Source: CAWHNT01 sp963830775 (GTDB lineage Bacteria > Pseudomonadota > Alphaproteobacteria > Geminicoccales > Geminicoccaceae). From it: DNA of 64,000 nucleotides. The notes under the pieces are model-generated. The model did no database searches, had not been told where the DNA came from, and saw only the letters and a list, made by a program, of their open reading frames with translations. The DNA is taken from contig CAWHNT010000009.1 of assembly GCA_963830775.1 (NCBI GenBank), positions 9,243 to 73,242 on the forward strand, read 5' to 3'. The position numbers were made by a program, and so were the translations under genes. Shown one piece after another: positions 16,489 through 25,010 of the stretch. Each line of letters opens with the position of its first letter. Position 1 is the stretch's first letter.

Positions 16489-17754
16489 TCAGCTGACGCC
16501 GCTGAGGTCGAGCTCGGGCAGGCTCTTCAGCGGGCCGATCGCCGCCATGGTGACGGGCTTGCCGGCATAGAGCCTGCGGCCGACCCGGCGGATGGCCTCG
16601 GCGTCCACGGCCTCGACCTTGGCCAGCACCTCCTCGGTCGGCACCCGGCGCTGCAGGCACAGGAGCTGGCGGGCCAGCTCCTCGCAGACCGAGTAGCAGC
16701 TCTCGAGCGACATCAGGAGGCTGGCCTTGAGCTGGGCCTTGGCGCGGTGGATCTCGGCCTCGTCGGGCCGGGTGACCAGGGCCGCGGTCTCGGCCTCGAT
16801 CACGCGGGCGAGCTCGGGCACGTCGTCGGCCGCCGTGCCGGCGTAGACGCCGAGCAGCCCGGTATCGGCGTGGCTCGAGCCGAAGGTCGAGATCGAGTAG
16901 CACAAGCCGCGGTTCTCGCGCGCTTCCTGGAACAGGCGCGAGGACATGCCGCCGCCCAGCGCGGTCGAGAACACCTGGAGCGCGAAGTAGTCGGGATCGG
17001 TGAAGCTGAAGGCCTCGACGCCGGCGCAGAAATGCACCTGCTCCAGCTCCTCCCGCTCGTCGAGCTGGTGGCCGCCCTGGTAGCGCGCCGGGGCGGGGAT
17101 CTCGGCTTCGGCCGCGGGAAGCCCGCGGAACGCGGCTTCGGCCAGGTCGACGAGCTGGTCGTGCTCGACCTTGCCGGCGGCGGCGACGACGAGCCGGCTC
17201 GGCGCGTAGTGGCGGCGCATGTAGGCGAGGAGAGCCTCGCGCGGCATCGAGGCCACGATCTCCTCCGGGCCCAGGATCGAGCGGCCCATCGGCTGGTCGG
17301 GGTAGGCCATCTCCTGGAACTGGTCGAAGACGAGGTCGTCGGGGGTGTCGTTGACCTGCCCGATCTCCTGCAGGACGACGTAGCGCTCCTTCTCCAGCTC
17401 GTCGGGATCGAAGGTGGAGTTCTGGAGGATGTCGGCGATCAGGTTCATGGCCAGCGGCAGGTCGCCGGCCAGGATGCGGGCGTAGTAGGCGGTGTGGTCG
17501 CGCGAGGTGTAGGCGTTGAGCGAGCCGCCGACGGCCTCGATCTCCTCGGCGATGGCGCGGGCGGTGCGGGTGGCGGTGCCCTTGAACGCCATGTGCTCGA
17601 GCAGGTGGGCGACGCCGTTCACCTCGGCCGGCTCGTAGCGGGTGCCGACATCGACCCACACGCCCATGGCCAGCGTGTGGACGCGAGGCATGGCCTCGCT
17701 GATGACCCGGATGCCGTTGGGCAGCGTGGTCAGGCGGGTTTCGGAAGAGGTCAT
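16489..17754 (-). CDS. M16 family zinc peptidase, processing-peptidase type
   Basis: A 421-residue insulinase-fold peptidase. The inverted zinc motif HLLEH is at residues 50-54 (His50, Glu53, His54), with the distal Glu in the VVLQEIGQ region and the C-terminal RENRGLCYS motif of the second half-domain. It resembles mitochondrial processing peptidase beta; the alphaproteobacterial homologues usually follow thrC, as here. Its ATG overlaps the thrC stop (ATGA). It is probably cytoplasmic since no signal peptide is visible. Confidence 0.92.
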   Translation of the reverse strand: MTSSETRLTTLPNGIRVISEAMPRVHTLAMGVWVDVGTRYEPAEVNGVAHLLEHMAFKGTATRTARAIAEEIEAVGGSLNAYTSRDHTAYYARILAGDLPLAMNLIADILQNSTFDPDELEKERYVVLQEIGQVNDTPDDLVFDQFQEMAYPDQPMGRSILGPEEIVASMPREALLAYMRRHYAPSRLVVAAAGKVEHDQLVDLAEAAFRGLPAAEAEIPAPARYQGGHQLDEREELEQVHFCAGVEAFSFTDPDYFALQVFSTALGGGMSSRLFQEARENRGLCYSISTFGSSHADTGLLGVYAGTAADDVPELARVIEAETAALVTRPDEAEIHRAKAQLKASLLMSLESCYSVCEELARQLLCLQRRVPTEEVLAKVEAVDAEAIRRVGRRLYAGKPVTMAAIGPLKSLPELDLSGVS

Positions 17755-19145
17755 GCAGCCTCGGGCAGGGTGTCGCGGATCCCGGCCTCGACGGCGCCGA
17801 GGTCGTTGGGGAGGAGGAGGCAGCGCTCGGGGCGCTCATGCAGGTCGCCGAAGGCAGGCGGCAGGCTGGGCTCGATGCCCGTGGCCTCGTGAACAGCGTC
17901 GGCAAACTTGGCGGGATGGGCAGTCGCCAGGGTAACGAGCGGGATGCCCGCCGGGGGCCGCTCTCGCGCGGCGACCGCTAGACCAACCGCCGTGTGTGGG
18001 TCGACCAGCTCGCCCGTGGTCTCGAGCGTCCGGCGGATGGTGGCGGCGGTGGTGGCCTCGTCGGCACGGCCGCCCGCGAACAGCTCGCGCACGCGCCGGA
18101 AGGCCGCCTGCTGGGCCCTGAGGCTGCCGGCCTCGCGGAAGCCCTGCATCAGCTCGCGGACACGGGCACCGTCATGGCCCTCCATGTCGAAGAGGAGGCG
18201 CTCGAAGTTGCTGGCGACCTGGATGTCCATCGACGGGCTGATCGTGGGCACGACCTGCCCGCGGGCGTAAGAGCCCTCGGCCATGAAGCGGGCCAGGATG
18301 TCGTTGCTGTTGGTGGCCACGATCAGGCGGGCAATCGGCAGCCCGACCTGGCGGGCGACCCAGCCGGCATAGACATTGCCGAAATTGCCGGTGGGCACGC
18401 AGAAGGCGACCGGCCGCTCCGGCGCGCCGAGGCGCAGGCCGGCATAGACGTAGTAGGCGGCCTGGGCCACGACGCGGGCCCAGTTGATCGAGTTCACCGC
18501 CGAGAGGCGCAGCTCCTGGCGAAAGCCCGTGTCGGCGAACATCGCCTTCACGAGGTCCTGGCAGTCGTCGAAGGTACCCTCGACCGCGATGTTGAGGATG
18601 TTGGGCGCCAGCTCGGTCGTCATCTGCCGACGCTGGACGGGCGAGACCCGGCCATGCGGGTGGAGCATGGCGACGCGGATGTTCCGCTTGCCGGCAAAGG
18701 CGCGGACGGCAGCGGCCCCGGTATCGCCCGAGGTGGCGCCGACGATGGTCACACGCTCGCCACGGCGGTCCAGGACGCGGTCGAACATCCGCGCCAGGAG
18801 CTGCATGGCGAAGTCCTTGAAGGCGAGCGTCGGCCCGTGGAACAGCTCGAGGAGCCAGTCGTCGGGGCCAAGCTGCTTCAAGGGTGCCGTGGCGGGATGC
18901 GCGAAGCCGGCATAGGCGTCGGCGCAGAGCTCGCGGAGCTCCGCGGCGCTGAAGCAGCCGGCGGTGAAGGGCTCGAGGACGCGGGCCGTGGTCTCGGCGT
19001 AGGTTAGGCCGCGCAAGGTCCCGAGGTCGAGCGATGGCCAGCTCGCCGGGACAAACAGGCCGCCGTCCTCGGCAAGGCCGGCGAGCAGGACCTCCTCGAA
19101 GCCGCGCGAGCGGGCGGCGCCACGGGTGCTGACGTAGGTGAGCAT
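17751..19145 (-). CDS. thrC: Threonine synthase
   Basis: A PLP enzyme converting O-phosphohomoserine to threonine. The cofactor lysine is Lys110 in LAFKDFAMQ; SGDTGAAA and PTGNFGN bind the phosphate and PLP. At 464 residues it belongs to the longer gamma/alphaproteobacterial type with the N-terminal YVSTRG strand. It forms a coupled pair with the M16 peptidase downstream. In many alphaproteobacteria this pair follows SURF1; here ctaA, an M32 peptidase and a decayed VapBC pair lie between. Confidence 0.94.
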   Translation of the reverse strand: MLTYVSTRGAARSRGFEEVLLAGLAEDGGLFVPASWPSLDLGTLRGLTYAETTARVLEPFTAGCFSAAELRELCADAYAGFAHPATAPLKQLGPDDWLLELFHGPTLAFKDFAMQLLARMFDRVLDRRGERVTIVGATSGDTGAAAVRAFAGKRNIRVAMLHPHGRVSPVQRRQMTTELAPNILNIAVEGTFDDCQDLVKAMFADTGFRQELRLSAVNSINWARVVAQAAYYVYAGLRLGAPERPVAFCVPTGNFGNVYAGWVARQVGLPIARLIVATNSNDILARFMAEGSYARGQVVPTISPSMDIQVASNFERLLFDMEGHDGARVRELMQGFREAGSLRAQQAAFRRVRELFAGGRADEATTAATIRRTLETTGELVDPHTAVGLAVAARERPPAGIPLVTLATAHPAKFADAVHEATGIEPSLPPAFGDLHERPERCLLLPNDLGAVEAGIRDTLPEAA

Positions 19146-19257
19146 GGTGGCCCGGTCCTAGGCGTCGCCGCGCCCGTGAGGCAAGCGCAGGAGGTGGATT
19201 GGCCACGCCTGAGCATGCTATGCAGAATGCACGAACTTCATGCACATCGGGTGTCCA

Positions 19258-19469
19258 ATGCGCACGAACATCGAGATCGACGACGAGGTGATGAAGGAGG
19301 CGCTGGCGCTGAGCGGCCTGCGCACGAAGAAGGCCGTCGTGGACGAGGCACTGAAGCTGCTCGTCCGGCTCTGCAGCGCCAGGAGGATCTGCTGGAGCTG
19401 CGCGGCAAGGTCAAGTGGGAAGGCGACCTCGACCAGATGCGGCGGAATCGGTTCCCCGACTGGTCGTGA
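19258..19469 (+). pseudogene. VapB-type antitoxin, frameshifted
   Basis: The start MRTNIEIDDEVMKEALALSG and TKKAVVDEALKLLVRL is the ribbon-helix-helix end of VapB/DUF2191 antitoxins. At about 19369 the frame breaks; two bases further on it resumes as LQRQEDLLELRGKVKWEG and ends at 19469. The change is one lost base or two gained. It sits alone on the plus strand between two minus-strand housekeeping genes and precedes a broken PIN toxin. Confidence 0.75.
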
Positions 19470-19472
19470 GCG

Positions 19473-19887
19473 CTCTTCCTCGATAGCTCCGTCATGATCG
19501 ACTATCTCCATGACCAGGCCTACGCCTGGCCGACGAGGTTCTGCGCGGCGACGATCGGTCATCGTGGCATCATCGTCGGCGATCTGGTGCTCATGGAGGT
19601 GCTTCAGGGCATCTTCGCGAGCTGCAGGTCATCGCCCGAACCGAGCGCGCACTCGCCGGCTTCCACTGCTTCGAGCTCGGCGGGACGCCGAGCAGCGTCC
19701 GAGCGCAGCCGCGGCCGCCTACCGCCTGCTGCGCTCGATAGGGCATCACACCACGCTCACCGATCGATGTCCTGATCGCATCGTTCTGCGTCGAGCGAGG
19801 AGTGCGAGCTGCTCTGCCGCCGATCGCGACTTCCGCCTGATGGCGCCCCATCTCGGCCTGAGGCTCGCCGGCCCGCTGCTCAGCTGA
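19473..19887 (+). pseudogene. VapC-type PIN toxin remnant, several frameshifts
   Basis: Fragments of a PIN-domain RNase appear in changing frames. LFLDSSVMIDYL at 19473 carries the first catalytic Asp. IIVGDLVLMEVLQG, then ALAGFHCFEL, YRLLRSIG, IDVLIASFC and DRDFRLMAPHLGLRLAG follow. At least three frame changes are needed over 415 bp, more than a single sequencing slip, so genuine decay is likely. The upstream antitoxin is also broken. Its end overlaps the convergent M32 peptidase gene by 8 bp. Confidence 0.65.
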
Positions 19888-21367
19888 GATACCGCTCCCG
19901 CACATGCTCCAGGAACGGCTCGGCCGCGAGCGGGCCGCCGGTGGCCTCCTGCACCAGCTCCTCGAAGCCCGGCTTGGCCCCTTGCGCGTGCACGTTCTCG
20001 CGGACCCAGCCGAGGAGCGGGGCGAAGTCGCCCTGGCCGATGCTGTCCAGCAGGTCGGGGATGGCGGCCTCCGCGGCGCGGAAGAGCTGGGCGGCGAGCA
20101 TCGCGCCCAGCGTGTAGCAGGGGAAGTAGCCGAAGCCGCCGATCGGCCAGTGGATGTCCTGGAGGCAGCCCAGGCGGTCGTTGGGCGGGACGATGCCCAG
20201 GAGCTCGCGCATGGTGTCGTTCCAGGCGCCGGGCAGGTCGGCGACGGTGAGGTCGCCGGCGATCAGGTGGCGCTCGAGCCGGTGGCGCAGGATGACGTGG
20301 AGCGGATAGGTCGCCTCGTCGGCGTCGACGCGGATGAAGCCGCGCTCGACGCGGTGGTAGAGGCGGACGAGGTTGTCGGGCGCGAAGGCGGGGTCGTCGC
20401 CGAAGCTGCGGGCGAGCTCGCCTGCCAGGAAGCGCACGAACGCCGGCGAGCGGCAGGCCTGCATCTCCATCAGCAGCGACTGGCTCTCGTGGACGGCGAT
20501 GCCCCTGGCCTCGCCCACGGGCTGGCCCATCCACGGGCGCGGCAGGCCCGCCTCGTAGAGGGCGTGGCCGGTCTCGTGCAGGACGCCCATGAGAGCGGAG
20601 GTGACGTCGTCCTCGCGGTAGCGGGTGGTGATGCGGATGTCGGCGGGCGTGCCGCCGCAGAACGGATGGGTGCTCTCGTCGAGCCGGCCGCCCTGGAAAT
20701 CGAACCCGGCACGGGCCATGAACTCGCGGGCGAGCACCTTCTGCCGGTCGGTCGCGAAGGGGCCTGTGGGCCTGACCGGGTCCGGCTCGGCACCCTGGCG
20801 GGTCAGGATGGCGTCGATCAAGGGCGGCAGCTCGGCTGCCAGCTGCTCGAAGAGCGGGACGACGACGGCATCGCGCAGGTCTGGCTGGTAGGTGTCGAGC
20901 AGGGCGTCGTAGGGGCTGAGGCCGAGCGCGGCCCCGCTCAGCGCACCGGCCTCGCGGGTGAGGCGGACCACCTCCTCGAGCTGCGGGGCCAGCATGGCGA
21001 AGTCGGCCTGCGCGCGGGCCTCGCGCCAGGTCATCTCGCAGGCGGTGGTGGCACGCGTCAGCGCCTCGACCAGGGCCGGCTCCAGCGCGTGGGCATGGCG
21101 GTACTTGCGGCGCATCTCGCGCAGGTTCGCCTGCTGCCAGGGGTCGAGGTCCGCCTCGTCGTCGGCGCCGGCCAGGTGATCGCCGGTCTCGGCATGGGTG
21201 AGGAGGTCGTGGGCCAGGCGCTTCAGGGTGGCCAGCTGCTCGCCGCGGGCGGGTGCGGCCAGCTTCGGCATCATCACCGCCGTGTCCCAGTTCAGGATGG
21301 AGAGCGCACCCTCGATGTCGCCGATGCGGCGGAACCGCTCCTCAAGCGCCGCGTAATGCCAGCCCAT
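19880..21367 (-). CDS. M32 carboxypeptidase (Taq type)
   Basis: A 495-residue zinc metallocarboxypeptidase of the thermostable carboxypeptidase 1 family. The zinc motif HETGH is at residues 264-268, with downstream glutamate in the HESQSLLMEMQ stretch. It begins AALEERFRRIGDIEGALSILNWDTAVMMP, typical of the family, and its length fits the usual 490-510. The start overlaps the end of ctaA by 26 bp. It is the last minus-strand gene of the oxidase block. Confidence 0.94.
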   Translation of the reverse strand: MGWHYAALEERFRRIGDIEGALSILNWDTAVMMPKLAAPARGEQLATLKRLAHDLLTHAETGDHLAGADDEADLDPWQQANLREMRRKYRHAHALEPALVEALTRATTACEMTWREARAQADFAMLAPQLEEVVRLTREAGALSGAALGLSPYDALLDTYQPDLRDAVVVPLFEQLAAELPPLIDAILTRQGAEPDPVRPTGPFATDRQKVLAREFMARAGFDFQGGRLDESTHPFCGGTPADIRITTRYREDDVTSALMGVLHETGHALYEAGLPRPWMGQPVGEARGIAVHESQSLLMEMQACRSPAFVRFLAGELARSFGDDPAFAPDNLVRLYHRVERGFIRVDADEATYPLHVILRHRLERHLIAGDLTVADLPGAWNDTMRELLGIVPPNDRLGCLQDIHWPIGGFGYFPCYTLGAMLAAQLFRAAEAAIPDLLDSIGQGDFAPLLGWVRENVHAQGAKPGFEELVQEATGGPLAAEPFLEHVRERYLS

Positions 21368-22289
21368 GCGTCGTCTCTCCGATGGTGGGTGCCACGCGCG
21401 GACCCGCAGGCCGCAGCGCCCGCCACATGAGACCGGCGAGCATGGCGAAGGTGAGCACGCCTACCGCCTGATGCAGCACGGCGGCCCAGGTCGGGACCTG
21501 GAGGCGGATCAGGACGGCACCGAGCACTATCTGGCCTGCCACCAGGAGCAGGGCCGCCAGGGCCTGCGCGCGGCAGGGGGTGCGGGCGGCCACGACTGCC
21601 AGGAGCAGGATCAGGACACCGGTGGCCGCGGCCAGCGCCCGGTGCGCCACATGGATGCGCACGAGCGGATCGCTGAGATCGGGGACGATGGCGCCGTCGC
21701 AGAGCGGCCAGGTGGCGCAGGCAAGGGAAGCGCCACTCTTGGCGGTGACGGCGGCCGTGAGCATCGCGGCCAGTGCCGTGACCCAGGCCAGGGCCGAGAG
21801 CAGGCCCACGGCCGGTGCCCGGGTCGGTGCCTCGCGGCTGCGCACGAAGAGGAACAGCATGGTCGTGAAGACCAGAAGTGCGGTGCCCAGATGGAGGGCA
21901 ACCGACCACGGGCTGTTCTGGTCGAGCACGGTGAAGCGGCCGAGGCCTGCCTGGACCACGAGGAGAAGGATCAGCAGTGCTGCGGCCCAGGCGAGTGTGG
22001 GGTACTTGCCGGCGCGGGCGAAGACGAGCGCCGACAGCAGCAGGACCAGCGGGCCCAGGATCACGCCGGCCACCAGCCGGTGAACCCATTCGAGCATGAT
22101 CTGGACGTAGGTGTAGCCGGTGTCGGGCAAGGTCGCGTAGTCGGCCGGGGTCAGGACCCAGTGGCCGTAGCAGGTGGGCCAGTCGGGGCAGGAAAGGCCC
22201 GACTCCGTGCTGCGGACGAGGGCACCCAGCACGATCAGCCCGTAGGTCAGGACGACGGCCAGCCCGGCGGTGATGCGCACGGCCTTCAT
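21342..22289 (-). CDS. ctaA: Heme A synthase with two cysteine pairs
   Basis: Oxidises heme O to heme A for the aa3 oxidase. The 315-residue protein has eight transmembrane helices with conserved heme histidines (EWVHRLVAG, VALHLGTALL, HVAHRALAAATG, VLHQAVG). Loops one and three each hold a Cys pair, SCPDWPTC and ACATWPLC, as in Bacillus-type CtaA; most alphaproteobacterial Cox15-type enzymes lack these. ATG 22289 overlaps the SURF1 stop. A longer start at 22364 falls inside SURF1 and is not needed. Confidence 0.9.
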   Translation of the reverse strand: MKAVRITAGLAVVLTYGLIVLGALVRSTESGLSCPDWPTCYGHWVLTPADYATLPDTGYTYVQIMLEWVHRLVAGVILGPLVLLLSALVFARAGKYPTLAWAAALLILLLVVQAGLGRFTVLDQNSPWSVALHLGTALLVFTTMLFLFVRSREAPTRAPAVGLLSALAWVTALAAMLTAAVTAKSGASLACATWPLCDGAIVPDLSDPLVRIHVAHRALAAATGVLILLLAVVAARTPCRAQALAALLLVAGQIVLGAVLIRLQVPTWAAVLHQAVGVLTFAMLAGLMWRALRPAGPRVAPTIGETTHGLALRGA

Positions 22290-23022
22290 GGGCGTTCGCT
22301 CTCGGGCTGGCTGACGCTGAAAGCCACGTAGACGGCGATCAGGCCGGCTGCCAGGCCGTACCAAGTGATGGCATAGCCCAGATGGTTGTTGCGATAATCG
22401 ACCGTGACGGGCTCGACATGCGGCAGGTCGGTGACGGTGGTCGAGGGGTCCGCCACCAGGACCAGGGGCAGCAGGGGACGGCCGACGGCCGCGGCCATCG
22501 CCGCTATGTCCCAGCCGTACCAGCGGCGTGCCGCCGGGTCGTTCTCCGGCTGGAACCAGGCTTGCTCGTACCGGCCCCGGTAGCGGGCCACGCCGGTGAG
22601 GTCGACCTCGCCCTGCACCTCCAGCTCCGCCGGGATCGCCGGCGGGAGGAGGACGAGCGGCAGCCAGCCGCGGTCGACCAGCAGGGTGCGGCCGTCGTCG
22701 AGCGCCAGCGGTGTCACGAGATGGGCACCGGGCTCGCCGTTCACGGCAGTGAAACCGTAGGCGAAGGCCTGCCCGTGCAGGAAGCGACCGCGCACGGCGA
22801 GGTGGCGGAAGTCGAGCGCCTCATAGCGCGCAGGCTCGGACGGGAGCACGGTGGGCGGTGCCTCGAGCCCGGCCTCGGCATGCGCGATCAGGTCTTCCTT
22901 CCAGGCGAGGCGGCGCAGTTGCCAGGTGCCCAGCGTCACCAGCAGCGCCACGCCCAGGAGGGTGACGAGGGTGGGCCAGAGCGTGGGCTGAAACGCGGTA
23001 CCGTCAGCTCAAGGACCCGCAT
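22286..23022 (-). CDS. SURF1 oxidase assembly protein, 5' frameshift
   Basis: SURF1 proteins help insert heme A into subunit I. The body shows GTWQLRRLAWKEDLI after the first membrane helix, a periplasmic domain with LVDRGWLP, and a last helix near YAITWYGLAAGLIAVYV. The conserved N-terminus FQPTLWPTLVTLLGVALL extends upstream of the first usable start (GTG 22951) with no start codon in that frame. ATG at 23022 in another frame becomes connected if one missing base near 22991 is restored. I give the restored span, which overlaps the DUF983 end by 14 bp. Confidence 0.8.
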
Positions 23023-23371
23023 CGAACTCATGTCCGCGATAGCGGTATTGCAACGCTATCAAAGCACCTTTCAGCGGGCGCATGAAGGCGAGGCAGAGAA
23101 TGACCGTCAGCGGCAGCCAGACCAGGAGATGGAGCCAGACCGGCCAGCCATAGCGCACCTCCACGATCAGAGCGCCACCCACCACGATGAAGCCGACGAT
23201 CAGGACGATGAACGCGACCGGGCCGTCGCCGCTGTCCTGAGCGCTGAGATCGAGGCCGCAGCCCTCGCAGCGAGCGGCGACGGTCAGGAAGCCGCGGAAC
23301 AGCCGGCCCCGCCCGCAGCGCGGGCAGCGACCCGCAAGCCCGGCCGCGAGCGGCGACGGCCCCGTGCTCAA
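23009..23371 (-). CDS. DUF983 zinc-ribbon membrane protein
   Basis: A 120-residue protein with a zinc ribbon at the N-terminus (CPRCGRGRLF and CEGCGLDLS, two Cys pairs) and two membrane helices (VAFIVLIVGFIVVGG and LLVWLPLTVILCLAF). DUF983 genes lie between ctaE and SURF1 in alphaproteobacterial oxidase operons; a role in oxidase biogenesis is inferred only from that position. The ATG overlaps the ctaE stop by 4 bp. Confidence 0.9.
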   Translation of the reverse strand: MSTGPSPLAAGLAGRCPRCGRGRLFRGFLTVAARCEGCGLDLSAQDSGDGPVAFIVLIVGFIVVGGALIVEVRYGWPVWLHLLVWLPLTVILCLAFMRPLKGALIALQYRYRGHEFDAGP

Positions 23372-24261
23372 CCGCCCGGCGTGGTGGTGAAGTTAAGGCT
23401 GCCGCCCCACCAGTAGACCCAGACGAAGAGGAAGAGCCAGACCACGTCGACGAAGTGCCAGTACCAGGCCGCAGCCTCGAACCCGATATGCTTCTCGGGC
23501 CGGAAGGTCATGTTGTAGGCGCGGATGGTGCAGACGAGCAGGAAGGTGGTCCCGATCATCACGTGCAGGCCGTGAAAGCCGGTCGCCATGTAGAAGGTCG
23601 AGCCGTAGATCCCGTCGCTGAGGGTGAAGCCCTGGTGGATCGCGTGATAGTACTCATAGGCCTGGAACGAGGTGAAGATGGCACCCAGCACCACCGTCAG
23701 CAGGAGAGCCTTGAACGCGGTCGGCTGGTCGTTGTCGCGGACGGCATGGTGGGCCCAGGTCACCGTCATGCCCGAGAGCAGGAGGATCATGGTGTTGAGG
23801 AACGGGATCTCCCAGGCCGGCACCGGCTCCACGCCTGCGGGCGGCCAGGAGATCGCCTCGGTTGCCGGCGGGTAGAGCGCACCCCAGAAGAAGGCCCAGA
23901 AGAAGGCGAAGAAGAAGAACACCTCGGAGGTGATGAACAGCGCCATCCCCATCCGCAGCCCACGGCCGACCACCGCCTTGTGGTGGCCGGTGTAGGATTC
24001 CCGGAGCACGTCGCGCCACCAGAAGAACATGGTGGCGAGCACGCCCAGGAAGCCCAGGAGCGTGATCCACGGGCCACTGCCATAGCCGTGCATCCACAGC
24101 ACGCCGCCACCGGTGAGGAACAGACCGGAGAGGCTGCCGACTGCCGGCCAGGGGCTGGGGTCGACGAGGTGATAGTCGTGCTGCGGCGTGTCGTGCCCGT
24201 GGGCATGCGCGTCGGCATGGGCCATCTCGTGACCCGCCCCGTGAACGGCCTCAGTCGCCAT
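23368..24261 (-). CDS. ctaE: Cytochrome c oxidase subunit III
   Basis: A 297-residue subunit with seven predicted helices. A His/Asp-rich N-terminal tail (residues 1-30) precedes DYHLVDPSPWPAVG, the conserved entry of CoxC. FFAFFWAFFWGALYP and GFHGLHVMIG contain the subunit III family motifs, and the protein ends with HFVDVVWLFLFVWVYWWGG. Subunit III stabilises the binuclear centre of aa3 oxidase. It follows ctaG with a 42 bp gap. Confidence 0.95.
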   Translation of the reverse strand: MATEAVHGAGHEMAHADAHAHGHDTPQHDYHLVDPSPWPAVGSLSGLFLTGGGVLWMHGYGSGPWITLLGFLGVLATMFFWWRDVLRESYTGHHKAVVGRGLRMGMALFITSEVFFFFAFFWAFFWGALYPPATEAISWPPAGVEPVPAWEIPFLNTMILLLSGMTVTWAHHAVRDNDQPTAFKALLLTVVLGAIFTSFQAYEYYHAIHQGFTLSDGIYGSTFYMATGFHGLHVMIGTTFLLVCTIRAYNMTFRPEKHIGFEAAAWYWHFVDVVWLFLFVWVYWWGGSLNFTTTPGG

Positions 24262-24303
24262 GCCCGAATCTCCCGTTCATCGTTCTCTTTCGCCCCGCCC
24301 GTC

Positions 24304-24879
24304 TCAGCTGGTCGAGCCCTGCGCGCGCTTGCGGATGAGTTCGGCGGTCGCCGCCTCGTCCATGTAGAAGGTGTAGGAAAGCGTGATCTGCCTGACCTCG
24401 CGCGTGCTCGGGTCCTCGAGCAGCGCCGGGTCGACGAAGAAGGAGACCGGCATCTCCACCTTCTGGCCCGGCTCCAGCACCTGCTCCTGGAAGCAGAAGC
24501 ACTCGATCTTCGCGAAGTAGGAGCCGATCTTGTCGGGGGTGACGTTGAACACGGCCCGGCCGACGATGGGCCGGTCGCTGCGGTTCACGGCCTCGTAGAA
24601 GGCAAGCCGCTCCTCGCCCGGCGGCAGGCTGATCTCGCGCTGCACGGGATGGAAGGACCAGGCGAGCTTGGGATCGACGTCGGCGTTGAACGCCACCCGC
24701 ACCAGGACGGCGGCCGGGCCGCCCGGGGCCGCGGTCGCGATCCGCGGCGTGCCGCCATAGCCGGTCACCCGGCAGAACAGGTCGTAGAGCGGCACCGACG
24801 CGGCCGACAGGCCCAGCATGGCCACGATCACGCCGGAGAGCGCCAGGGCCGTGCCACCATTGCGGGACGGCAGCCTCAC
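24304..24879 (-). CDS. ctaG: Cytochrome c oxidase copper chaperone Cox11/CtaG
   Basis: Delivers copper to the CuB site of subunit I. A single N-terminal helix (ALALSGVIVAMLGLSAASVPLYDLFCRVTG) anchors a periplasmic immunoglobulin-like domain. The copper-binding CFCFQEQ motif is present (IECFCFQEQVLEPG). The 191 residues match the family. Its ATG overlaps the stop of the small upstream gene. Confidence 0.95.
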   Translation of the reverse strand: MRLPSRNGGTALALSGVIVAMLGLSAASVPLYDLFCRVTGYGGTPRIATAAPGGPAAVLVRVAFNADVDPKLAWSFHPVQREISLPPGEERLAFYEAVNRSDRPIVGRAVFNVTPDKIGSYFAKIECFCFQEQVLEPGQKVEMPVSFFVDPALLEDPSTREVRQITLSYTFYMDEAATAELIRKRAQGSTS

Positions 24880-25010
24880 GACACGTTGCCCGTGAGCTTC
24901 ACGACGGTGATCAGGTAGAACAGCACCACCAGCGCCACGAGGGCCAGGGCGACGACGATGTTCTTGCCCCGCCGCCGGCGCGCCAGATCGTCGTCCGCCA
25001 CCGCCATCAT
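24876..25010 (-). CDS. Small single-helix protein between ctaB and ctaG
   Basis: A 44-residue product: a charged N-terminus (DDDLARRRRGK) and one membrane helix (NIVVALALVALVVLFYLITVV). Alphaproteobacterial oxidase operons carry a similar short CoxF-like peptide at this position. The ATG at 25010 overlaps the ctaB stop (ATGA) and the stop overlaps the ctaG start, so it is tightly coupled on both sides. A long upstream extension of the frame lies inside ctaB and is not coding. Confidence 0.75.
   Translation of the reverse strand: MMAVADDDLARRRRGKNIVVALALVALVVLFYLITVVKLTGNVS

Noticed and set aside
15086..16570. 494-codon open frame antisense to the MFS gene
   Set aside because: Gly/Glu-rich shadow without structure; sense strand has transmembrane helices.
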